Shown in pieces: positions 56,338 through 64,000 of a DNA stretch of 64,000 nucleotides; the first letter of the stretch is position 1, and the number at the start of each line of letters is the position of its first letter. The position numbers were made by a program, and so were the translations under genes. The notes beneath the pieces are model-generated. The model made no database searches. It worked only from the letters and a program-made list of their open reading frames with translations, and was not told the origin of the DNA. This DNA is from Symmetrospora coprosmae (Eukaryota > Basidiomycota > Cystobasidiomycetes > Symmetrosporaceae), in contig VUYT01000035.1 of assembly GCA_008802785.1 (NCBI GenBank), positions 122,130 through 186,129 of the forward strand. Direction: 5' to 3'.

Positions 56338-57360
56338 GTTGTTTGGGGTGTGAGCGAGCGTGATAAGAGGACGGCAGAACGAAGACCGGTATGAAATGGG
56401 GTTAGATGGCGAGGAAGGAAGAAGGACAAGAGATACCCTATCGACTACTTATGCAGTTTGCCAGCAGTACCGACAAACGCTCGCCTTGTACTCGAGGTCC
56501 GACCCCGGAGAGGCAGCTGGTGTCGAAGCCGCTCCGGCTGTTTGGCCTTTCGAGCTACCAGCGCTCAGTCCCTCGTTCTGACCGCGTCAAATGCTTAGCA
56601 TTCGCGCGTCATCGCGCATCTTCTAGCCACGTTGTCGCGGCCCCTGCGCAGTCCCCTTCATCTCGACCCTCTTCCTCCGGGGATGCTCCGTTGGGTCAGC
56701 GCACGAAGACCTGCCGTTGTCAGCGCGACCGGAGCACCTGCCGGATTCTACAGTAAGTTGGGACAGTAGGTTGGGTGCAACGCGCGAGAGCTACAGTACG
56801 ATAAGCCAAGTGACTTTGGCCTACCGCGAGCATGCGGGCTTCTCGTCTGGGAAGGTCGCATCCCATCCCTTCGAGCTCGAGAATCCAGTCGAGTGCAAGA
56901 AGCCCCAAAGCGACGAAACGTCGAGGGGAGAGATTCCGGACGGTGAACCACAGCGCTCGTAGTTCGGTGGAGCGAAGGGTGGTTAGATCGGCCCAGATTC
57001 ATGCATGCGAAGGAGAGCGTCCGCGAGATCTCCCTCGAAGTCCCTAGCACGAGGCACACAAGACAAGCGATATTTGCGGAGTTTCCAGCATGGTGCCGAA
57101 AGCGGTGAAGCATAGACTTGAGAGTTCTTGCGAGTTGCAGAGGACAGGCGGACTCGAGATACCATACGGACAAGCTGCGAATGCTGAAGCCGAGCGGGCG
57201 GATCTCACGAGAAGATGATGTCAGCGGCCGCTGATGGCGCCTGGTCGGCGCTATTTTCGGGCAGGACGACCACCAGGATTCTCGCTTCTTTTGACGCTCG
57301 CTCGCATCTACACCAAGGCTTCTGGTCAATTGTAAAGCCTACAGCCTCAGCGCGTGCGAG
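56338..57360. other. Long divergent intergenic region with an LRR-like remnant
   Basis: 1023 bases between the secreted-protein gene (-) and the 57361 gene (+). The left ~380 bases look like a promoter. A possible broken minus-strand coding stretch at 56720..57190 is listed separately. Confidence 0.4.
56720..57190 (-). pseudogene. Possible frame-disrupted F-box/LRR-like remnant
   Basis: On the minus strand, leucine-rich peptides appear in alternating frames: ELSSLCFTAFGTMLETPQIS, then RARDFEGDLADALLRMHES in a second frame, then WADLTTLRSTELRALWFTV and RRFVALGLLALDWILELEG back in the first. The pieces read like the C-terminal half of an F-box/LRR protein, but two frame changes and no good splice sites separate them. 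The alternative is chance open frames in GC-rich DNA. Weak call. Confidence 0.3.
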
Positions 57361-58233
57361 ATGGAGGACAGCATCCTCACGGCGTACATGCCGACGCAGG
57401 TCTATTCGTGTCACGGTCGCGTCGTCCTGGACTGCCTGAAGACGTCAAAGCAGAGCATCTCGGTCGTCCAGCGCAATACGGCAGATGTGCTGTACACCAT
57501 CGATAGCGAGGAAGCAGCCAATGCTGCTCGAGGCGCCACCAAAACAATACGATTCAGACGCGGCGATGCTGCCCAGCCGCCTTTTGCGACGCTCACAGCC
57601 TGCCAACTCGACATGGTCGATCCATACGATCCCAGCCACGTCAAGACGCTACAGGCAAAGGACTTTCTATCAGAACTTTCCTCTAAAGCTGCTAAGAAGA
57701 CGTGCGTTCACGATGCTCGGATGCGTTTCGTCGGTCGCTCTGTACGCGTGCCGTTGCTGACATAAGAGTCTGAAATCCATGACAGCACGAGAGGCTTCTC
57801 CGTGCAGGGCGTCGATTACAGGCTGAAGACGAAAGGCATGTTCGGATCAAGCGTTGAGGTGAGAAGCACTTGCACGCCCTCCCTGTGGCAATCGGGATGG
57901 GCTGTGGCTAACGTGGCTGACTGTCTTGGACCCTTCCCCTCTGTCCAGCTCACATCAGGCGAAATGCGAAACGGTCCGGTTCTGGCGTCGTTTTCCTCCA
58001 AGGACGCCTTATTCAGCGACAGCACGAAGCGCGCCGAGATCGTCATCTACCCAGCGGCGTTGTCGGCCGGCTCTCGAGTCGCAGCCCATGCTCTGCTGCA
58101 TCACGGCCAGCCGACATACTTGCTCGACCTTGCGCTTGTTGCGGAGTTGCTCTTCTGCAAACCCAAGAAGGAATTGCCTGCACCCGAACTCCACGGACCC
58201 ACAACGCCACCTGACTATACCGAGCCCTTCTAG
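57361..58233 (+). CDS. Uncharacterised protein, possibly DUF6593/tubby-like C-terminal fold
   Basis: Exons 57361..57701, 57786..57858 and 57949..58233 give 232 aa, with GT-AG introns and CTGAC-like branches. The pattern of alternating short hydrophobic strands (ADVLYTIDSEEAANAA, KTIRFRR, FATLTACQLDMVDP, GFSVQGVDYRLKTKGMFGSS, PVLASFSS, RAEIVIYPAAL, PTYLLDLALVAELLFCK) fits a phospholipid-scramblase/LURP-one-like barrel as in DUF6593 proteins, which are common in basidiomycetes. It ends TTPPDYTEPF. This assignment is by pattern only. No signal peptide or membrane span. The function of the family is unknown. Confidence 0.6.
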
Positions 58234-58616
58234 TTTAGATGTCCTGCGAGCAGCATTGCGCATGCTCGCCAGGTACCGCCCGCACATACACATAAGACAG
58301 TATGTCATCTGCCAAGCGCGTCACTGTAGCAGTCTTCCCATCCCTTGAACGCGAGCACAATCTCGTTGTACCATTGAGAATTCCCAGCACAGCAGCACTG
58401 CAGACGACGTACAACATGACTTCACCTGTGACACGCCTACTTCATCGTTGCCGTCTAAAAGATACTTCTCCATGCCAGAACGAAGAACGGAATCGCAGCA
58501 GCCTGCCCGTGGCGAAGGAGACAAGGTGGCCTCGGGCCGGACAAGAAGTCATAACGGAGTGTCGTGAACGAAAGCATGAGAGGTAATGCCGACTGACAAG
58601 GCGAGGAAGCGGGAAC
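58234..58616. other. Convergent intergenic region, no gene seen
   Basis: 383 bases between the 57361 gene stop (+) and the Ras stop (-). No RNA gene or repeat is recognised. Confidence 0.35.
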
Positions 58617-59833
58617 TCAGAGGATGGTACATCTCCGCTTCCGGTCCCGCTTGCCTGCGCGCCCGCCTGTCCGTCCATCGCCAGGCACCTCGCCCCGGTG
58701 TTGCCGTATCAGCCGAACGGCGGTGTAATATGCAAGCTCAAGGTTCTGGCGCGTCTTGGCTGACGTTTCGACTGTATGATGTACACCCAGGTGGGGGAGA
58801 ACGCATCAGCGTGGCTTGGATGTCGAGAGGATCGACGTGGCTCGAGATAGACGCACCGAACTCGCAGCGCATCTGCCTGGCGAGCGCTTTCCCATCCTCG
58901 GTTGTCACCTCCCGGTCCAGACCTTTGTCGTTCTTGTTCCCGACAATGACGACAGGAATGTCATCGCTGTCCTTGACGCGGTTGATCTGCTGCTTGAACC
59001 GCTCCACCCGGTCGAACGTGTTGTGCTGCGTGATCGAGTAGACAATTAGGAAACCGTCGCCTTCACGTATCCATTGGTCCCGGAGGGCAGTGTATTCCTC
59101 TGTGAGGTGACAATGCCTGCGCTCAGCTTGGAGACGAAGACTTGACCGGATACGAGGCAGCATCGCCCACCTTGTCCAGCCGTGTCTTTCCGGGACGCAG
59201 AGGAAGCGGTTAGCGGATTGACTTCGAGTATACAGCCTAATTGAGATGCGCAGCCTTACCCAGGATCTCAATGAGACATGCTTCCTCATCGATGACTGCG
59301 TGTTTCCGGTAGCTGTCTTCGATCGTGGGGTCGTACGATTCAATGAAGTGGTTCAAGCAGAGCTGCGAGCGATGTAGAGCGATGCGACCAGTGTTGCAAG
59401 ATCATCAGCGAGTGTGTCCGGTGCAGCAAAAGGCCGGTTTGGGAAAAGGCGATACGCGGCACAGCTCGCTAGTCGGAGCGCAGCGGCAGCGAACAGCGTA
59501 TGCAGCAGCGCAGGTATCGCCCACAGCGCCCGCGGCGGAAGCTGTACAGTCTCGCACTGCGAGACCTGCGCGCGTGTCCCTGCCGCCTGGCCCCGCTCAT
59601 GCGAGCTGCGAGGCCCTTGATTGCGCGGATGGTCCCCCGACAGAGTGCCTGTCGTCGACGAACGCAGAGCCTTACCTGAATAGTCAGAGCCGTTTTGCCC
59701 ACTCCGCCGTCACCCAGGACGACCTGCATTAACGTCCGTCCATGCGGGCATGCGAGCATCACCGCGTCAGCCGCGCTGTCCCGGAATGGCGGCACAAGGC
59801 AAGCAGACGCACAACTTTGTAACTCTTTAGCAT
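58617..59833 (-). CDS. Ras GTPase of the fungal rasB/Ras2 type
   Basis: Membrane-bound molecular switch for growth and morphogenesis signalling. Exons 59833..59813, 59723..59676, 59362..59260, 59185..59171, 59099..58857 and 58771..58617 give 194 aa. P-loop [13 protein letters not shown] (11-23), switch [12 protein letters not shown] (33-43), DTAGQ (58-62) with Q62 matching Ras Q61, [24 protein letters not shown] for guanine recognition, and [14 protein letters not shown]. The C-terminus is polybasic (GKRDRKRR) and ends CTIL, a CAAX box whose final Leu predicts geranylgeranylation, also seen in Rsr1/Bud1. The [10 protein letters not shown] block favours the rasB subfamily over Ras1 and Rsr1. 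The DTAGQ codons lie in a 15-nt microexon. The glycine at the position of Ras G12 (G13) is wild type. Confidence 0.92.
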
Positions 59834-61088
59834 GGCTTGCCTCTCCTTTGCTTTGCCGCCTGTCTCTCAGGCGAGCGGGCTATTCCGACCAGTGTGCGTA
59901 CGGGGGTGTGGGAAGCCTTGCTGTGGTCCCCGTTGGAGATGGCAGGGAAGGTGCACGAAGGGACACAGCGCTTTCAAGACAGTCTTGAGCGTATGTAGTA
60001 CGACCGTGCTGTCGCTTCTTGCGCTGCTGCTCCTGCGAAGGCAGAGGCTCGCTCTCTTCTGCAGTCCAAGGTGACCCCGTGGTCCCGTGCGCGCACCGAG
60101 GCTTGCAGGGGAGCGCCGTGACCAGTCGGGCGGGGTGGGACGCACGCTGGAGTGTGCTCTCCTCGTCTTCTCAAGCGGTATGTGACTGCGATCCAGCTGC
60201 CCGAGGCTTTGCTGCCTGTGATGCTGCTCGTTGAGGACTACTACCCGTGTAACGACGAAAGTCTCGTCCGCCCCTGAGCGTGCGTGGACTGCGCTGCGGC
60301 CGGCAACGCGTCTCTCTCCTTCGCTTGGATGCTGCTGCCCTGGGACACTGCACAGTCAGCGCCCAACGGAGTCGCGATGCAGATCCGCCCCTGATGTGCG
60401 CAAGTCGAGCGCTGAGCTGGGAGTGATGGCGGGGATGGCGGAACGGCGGGGATGGAGTTCGCACAGACGGAACGGCAAGGCGGCGGGCGGGCAAGGTGAT
60501 GATGCGGCTGAAGTACGTGTGGCCCGAGACGAGATCCTGATCCTCAAGCAGGAAAGGAAAGACAGCGAGAAGGAACGGCCTATGCGAACAATTGCAGAGG
60601 TCTACACGCGACTACGATGCTCAGATGAGCGCAAAAGCCGGCCAGATCCCTTTTCAGGCCTTCGGAAAAGCACATCGACTGGCCCAAAGACAGTGATGTC
60701 GCTCGAGGGAGCGCGAATGAAGACTCGCACTGGATACGCGTGTATATGCAACAAATGTCCATGGGCTGAGTCACTTCGTGTGTTGGACTGGTCGTACTGC
60801 GAATGAGGCCCGCCGTCGGTCCATGTCGTATGGCACTGCGGGGAAGGTAATGCGGAAAAGGTGCTGGAAACTGCTACAGAGCCGACGATGATGCTGGGAT
60901 GATGAAGAGGGTATCTTCTTCTCGGGATCGTACGTATGCGTGCCTTTCGAGATGCCATGAAAGGTCGTAAGTCAGAGGGCGTTGCTACGGTTCCCCGCTG
61001 TCTGAGGCGACTGAAAGCTCTACAGCGGGCTGTTTGATAAACGTTCAGCAACAGCTCAATCTGGTATGCATGAGCTCTGCAAACAATC
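59834..61088. other. Long region upstream of Ras, no convincing gene
   Basis: 1255 bases between the Ras start and the 3' end of the 61089 gene (both minus). A + strand frame at 60231..60806 and minus frames at 60602..61102 lack domain features and have irregular composition. A strong donor-like GTAAGA at the end of the 61089 gene allows a further minus-strand exon here, but none closes convincingly. It probably holds the Ras promoter and leader. Confidence 0.4.
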
Positions 61089-61538
61089 TTACCAAATTTC
61101 ACCTAGTCCGGCCCCGAAAGTCGTCCTGGGTGATTTTGAGTTCGAAGAACCCGCTACCATCCCTCTTCCTCCACTTGAGGCTACTCTGCCTGAACGGGCG
61201 AGAGCTCTCCTCACGTATGCCTCCATATGCGCAATCGCTGTCCATGCCGTTGCGAGCGGACCCTGCTGGCTGCCGTGCGATGGTCGGAAGTGCACCTCTG
61301 CGCTGATCTTTGGGGACTGAGAAGCGCTCGAGGTGGAGGCTGATGAGGCACCCGAAATGCTGCCGCCGACAGGACCGCTTTTGCCATTGTTGAGAGTGAA
61401 GGCGGGCACCTCGAAGGCAGCTTGAAGGGTGGAGCATGTCGAGAGCTGCGGGGAAGGTGCAGCAGACGAGCAGGCTTGTTCGAAGGACGAGCAGGAAGAT
61501 GACGAGGAAGAAGATGAGGAGTAGGTTCGCGAGGACAT
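61089..61538 (-). CDS. Small Ser-rich protein of unknown function (3' end uncertain)
   Basis: An open frame of 149 aa. The N-terminus is MSSRTYSSSSSSSSSCSSFE, followed by low-complexity Ser/Ala/Gly. The only ordered-looking part is PLATAWTAIAHMEAYVRRAL (~100-119), a predicted amphipathic helix. The end is TTFGAGLGEIW. A GTAAGA donor-like site overlaps the last codon, so the gene may continue into another exon; the candidate acceptors I tried give an immediate stop or an unlikely tail. No family recognised. Confidence 0.4.
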   Translation of the reverse strand: MSSRTYSSSSSSSSSCSSFEQACSSAAPSPQLSTCSTLQAAFEVPAFTLNNGKSGPVGGSISGASSASTSSASQSPKISAEVHFRPSHGSQQGPLATAWTAIAHMEAYVRRALARSGRVASSGGRGMVAGSSNSKSPRTTFGAGLGEIW

Positions 61539-61922
61539 GGTTACTGCTACACACTGCAGAGTGACTCAGCTTGGAGTGTTTGTACACATTGGGCCGCGCT
61601 TGACCGGCGCTATAACTCCGGCATCGCCGACGCCTCACCTGCCCGTGACTTGCTGGCGGCACTGGATTGAAAAGAATCAAGGAAGGGCGAACGTGAGAGA
61701 GGAGGAATTACGCGATGGGAATGCAAACAGGAGGAAGAGATGCTGCGTAAAAGAGACAGGGACGGGGAGAGTCAATATTGCCAAGGCGGCCGTGACGTGA
61801 AAGGAGGAACGAGCCGTGGTGGCGAACAGAGCCGCAAACACAAGGCTTCAGCAGCGACTGGGTGGATCTGCATCAGACCTCCAAGCCTCCTCCAGCATCG
61901 GATCAGGTCAGATCAGCTGAGA
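61539..61922. promoter_or_regulatory. Divergent region between the 61089 and 61923 genes
   Basis: 384 bases between divergent starts. Frames crossing it carry no domain features. Confidence 0.35.
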
Positions 61923-62731
61923 ATGTCACGCAGGAGGTTGCAGCCCATTGCACTGGGTGCCATCATGGTTCTTGTCCCCTGTGAGCGAGTGGACGTGCAC
62001 AGAGGCAGCGAGCGAGCTTCCCACCACCGCTGACACGTACTGTACCGCGGAACCTCGCTCGCAGCCTGCTTCTACCTGGGCACGCTCGTCAATGAGCACT
62101 TCCAACAGCAGCAGCAGCATGACTACCTCGTCGGTACGGCCTCGCTGCCGCCCCTTCAAGCGCCCGCCGCCTCGCCAGCTGGGTCCCGCTTAGAGCCCAG
62201 CGAAGCTCCGACCAGCCGCAGGCTCAGCATGGCCGACGAGCTGGTTCTCCTCGAAGGCAGGCTGAAGAGGTGCGTCAATGCATCCCCTTGTAAATCTGCA
62301 CTCCTCCATCGCGCTCGCTGATCGACATCCGCGCTCAATCCGCTCGCAGTCTCAAGTCGACCCGCTACCACCTGGAGAACGACCTCAAGTCCAATGAAGA
62401 AAAGCTCCGACGGCTCGCAGAGCGGATGGCCAGAGCAGACGCTCAAGCGACGGAAGGACCGTGATGCGACCTGGAACGTTGGCTGTCCGCAGTTCCCAGA
62501 CGAGGCCCGACTTTGCCGAAAGGTCCCAACAGGGGTGGCCTTGCATTACGCCGCACGGCCTGCCGTGCATGGACAGCGTGTCGCACGCTCAGACAACATC
62601 CAGCAAACGCGCTTCTCAAACGCCCCCTGCTGCGCTCAGTGGTCAAGTGGGAACAGGCTACCGGTGCATACAGCATTACGCAGGTGCCGGCACCGACCGC
62701 GAATGGCAAGGTCCGGCGCGGAGGCGCGTAA
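61923..62731 (+). CDS. Small signal-anchored protein with coiled coil, unknown function
   Basis: Exons 61923..61980, 62065..62269, 62350..62460 and 62593..62731 give 170 aa. A basic MSRRR start leads into one membrane span (PIALGAIMVLVPSCFYLGTL) that is completed across the first splice site, which supports the model. A Gln run follows (FQQQQQHDYL). Residues ~65-115 form a charged coiled coil (ELVLLEGRLKS, YHLENDLKSNEEKLRRLAER). The last exon codes LLKRPLLRSVVKWEQATGAY and a short tail; its 132-nt intron is the least certain. The size and layout would suit an organelle inner-membrane assembly or scaffold subunit, but I cannot name a family. Confidence 0.55.
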
Positions 62732-62957
62732 GGTGATGGACCGGCGGCTATGGTACTCAGAGCGCGCTCTCTGGCAGGCAGATTGCACCGCGCTCAGCGC
62801 GCACCAGCAGAAGCCACGGAGGTTCGGCGAATCGCTGCGGGAGACGGGCGGAACCATGTTAGGCGAGAGAGCTGTCTTCATTCCTCTCTGATAGTCTGGC
62901 ATTGCAAGGTCTAAGCTACATGTGATAACGAAGCTCTGACCGCTACAGGCCGCCGCT

Positions 62958-63489
62958 CTACTGCTTGACGGCGAACTCCTTGAGCTGCTCGAGCGTGATC
63001 CCCAAATCCTGTAACCATATGCACCGCCCGACGTAGTCCCCGATATCAGCGACTAGGTCGTAAATGACTACGATGGGGAAGTATGTCCAGACTGACCAAG
63101 GTGTCCTTGTGGGTGGCCTCGAGAACGACTTTCGGCACGACCTTATCGCCCAGCTTGTCCCTTGCAAGGTATGCTTCCTTCCATCGCGTCACGCAGAGGC
63201 ACCTTGCAGGTTGGAATGAGGTATAAGAGACGCGAGAGAGCAGGAGGGAGAGGAGGCGAGCGTCTCAGTCAGTCTTGAGTGTCCACGCTCGCACATCCCG
63301 CGAAGTGGCGGACTCGAGGGATCGGCAGGACGGTTAGGATCGCCGGGTGGAGGTACAGTGCAGTAACGCACCACTTGCATCCACCTGTCAGGCCCGTCTT
63401 GCTCCCATCAGGCTGCTGCATGCCTCCGCGCAGGTCGTTGCCCTGCTTTGCGCTGTACTCGAGGAACTCGTCGGTCACTTGAGCTGCCA
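62958..63489 (-). pseudogene. DUF2237-family gene lacking its N-terminal half
   Basis: Exon parts 63489..63372, 63202..63097 and 63008..62958 code about 91 residues that match the C-terminal half of DUF2237 proteins: AAQVTDEFLEYSAKQGNDLR, KWCLCVTRWKEAYLARDKLG (joined by splicing), VPKVVLEATHKDTL and a final LEQLKEFAVKQ. The family normally starts with a Cys-rich half (PLTGFxRDGCC.TGPED), which should lie just upstream on the minus strand. Instead, only 92 bases and then the end of another minus-strand gene are found. The first exon part begins at a plausible acceptor (AGTGTAG), so the missing exons may lie beyond 64000 with the other gene inside an intron, or they may be lost. I label it a pseudogene provisionally. 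Confidence 0.6.
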
Positions 63490-63581
63490 CTACACTATTT
63501 GTTTACAGCGGCTGGCGGATGCACTAGGCAATCTCGCCGGGGAAAATCTTTATAAAACTTCCCGATTGTATGTTGGCACGG

Positions 63582-64000
63582 TTATAACCGCCTACGCTTA
63601 TTGCCCTCCTTCGCTCCAGGCCGTCCCTTGCCCTTGTCTTCAGCCCGTTCTGCTGCACTCTTCCACGCCCTGAACGGATGCCGCCTGTGGATGAGAATGT
63701 GCTCCCCGATCTGCCCAATGACGAACGACGCGCAGGTGTCCCGGTTGTAGATGCGGAAGCACTTCTCGCATTGTAGCAGCCGCTGGTTGAGGACAGAGGT
63801 ACCGACTTTGGTGCACTTGTGGACGCTGGGGGTGCAAGCCATCGTCAGACTGGCCGTGCGCTCAATGACACGAATCATTGGCTCACCTCGAGCGAATGAA
63901 GTGCTCCTTGCCGGCCATGGTCCCTTGAGTGACAGGCTTCCGAGCATCCGCATGCTTGTCCCACCAGTACCTGCCTGGAGGTCGCAGGCACGTCGGGTCC
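63582..64000 (-). CDS. C-terminal end of a possible Fanzor/TnpB-like RNA-guided nuclease (partial)
   Basis: The 5' part is outside the window. Exon parts 64000..63887 and 63849..63582 (GTGAGC donor; CGGCCAG acceptor) code about 127 residues. The stretch CTKVGTSVLNQRLLQCEKC, then FRIYNRDTCASFVIGQI, resembles the zinc-finger insert and RuvC-III end of Fanzor and TnpB proteins (C..C ... LLxCxxC...W/YNRDxxAAxNI), where the RD aspartate is catalytic. The preceding GKEHFIRSSLTMAC could match the DEYxTSxxC strand. The first Cys pair is not canonical, and Asn-Ile after the Ala is replaced by Ser-Phe. The tail is basic (KGKGRPGAK, NKRRRL). The call rests on motif reading; another zinc-binding protein is possible. 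Confidence 0.42.
   Translation of the reverse strand, partial: TRRACDLQAGTGGTSMRMLGSLSLKGPWPARSTSFARGEPMIRVIERTASLTMACTPSVHKCTKVGTSVLNQRLLQCEKCFRIYNRDTCASFVIGQIGEHILIHRRHPFRAWKSAAERAEDKGKGRPGAKEGNKRRRL

Noticed and set aside
60231-60806. 191-residue open frame on the + strand upstream of Ras
   Set aside because: Irregular composition, no domain, and an overlapping minus-strand frame of similar length; more likely chance in GC-rich DNA.
62458-62731. Ending the 61923 gene at the TGA just after 62460
   Set aside because: Possible, but splicing at GGACC|GTGATG to the acceptor at 62592 restores a frame with a charged helix and ordinary stop; kept as the preferred but tentative model.
1-64000. 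Biosynthetic gene cluster around the 2-oxoglutarate oxygenase and MFS transporters
   Set aside because: No backbone synthase, P450 or pathway regulator lies nearby; the neighbours are housekeeping genes.

Overview
The window looks like a basidiomycete fungal nuclear chromosome. It is GC-rich and gene-dense. Most genes are split by several short introns (mostly 40-150 nt) with GTGAGT/GTGCGT-type donors and CTGAC-like branch sites. The gene content is typically fungal: a Git3-type GPCR, a rasB-type Ras, IGO1, WSS1, SEN1, CLF1, FES1 and IWR1. No organism name can be read from the sequence. Exon models were built by hand from splice signals, reading-frame closure and family conservation. Intron junctions are therefore inference, although every complete model closes in frame.

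Layout. 0-7 kb: the 3' end of an F-box/LRR-like gene, a pantothenate-pathway PanB homologue, a small unknown membrane protein, a WSS1-like DNA-protein-crosslink protease and a 2-oxoglutarate/Fe(II) oxygenase. 7-12.3 kb: a tandem pair of monocarboxylate-type MFS transporters with discordant introns. 13-20.6 kb: CLF1 (splicing), an aldo-keto reductase and a Cdc1/PGAP5-like metallophosphoesterase. 20.9-26.4 kb: a tandem trio of F-box-like paralogues on the minus strand, built at least partly by a duplication whose edge lies in the end of the next gene. 26.6-32.3 kb: a GMPPA-like nucleotidyltransferase-family protein, IWR1 and a mitochondrial-looking RnpA-like protein. 33-45 kb: a single-pass membrane protein, a Git3-like receptor, FES1 and a 1400-residue MYND protein. 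45.5-53.2 kb: an SDHAF1-like assembly factor and SEN1. 53.7-62.7 kb: IGO1, a small secreted protein, a possible DUF6593-like protein, a rasB-like Ras and two small unknown proteins. 62.9-64 kb: a DUF2237 fragment lacking its N-terminal half, next to the C-terminal end of a possible Fanzor/TnpB-like nuclease that runs off the right edge.

Functional links are limited, as is usual for a fungal chromosome. The Git3-like receptor, Ras and IGO1 all belong to nutrient/cAMP/quiescence signalling. CLF1, IWR1 and SEN1 serve RNA polymerase II and RNA processing. Several neighbours are divergent and share short promoter regions: PanB/2352, CLF1/AKR, GMPPA/IWR1, FES1/MYND and SDHAF1/SEN1. The most unusual parts are the F-box trio with its duplicated spacer, the RnpA-like protein, and the Fanzor-like end beside the truncated DUF2237 gene.
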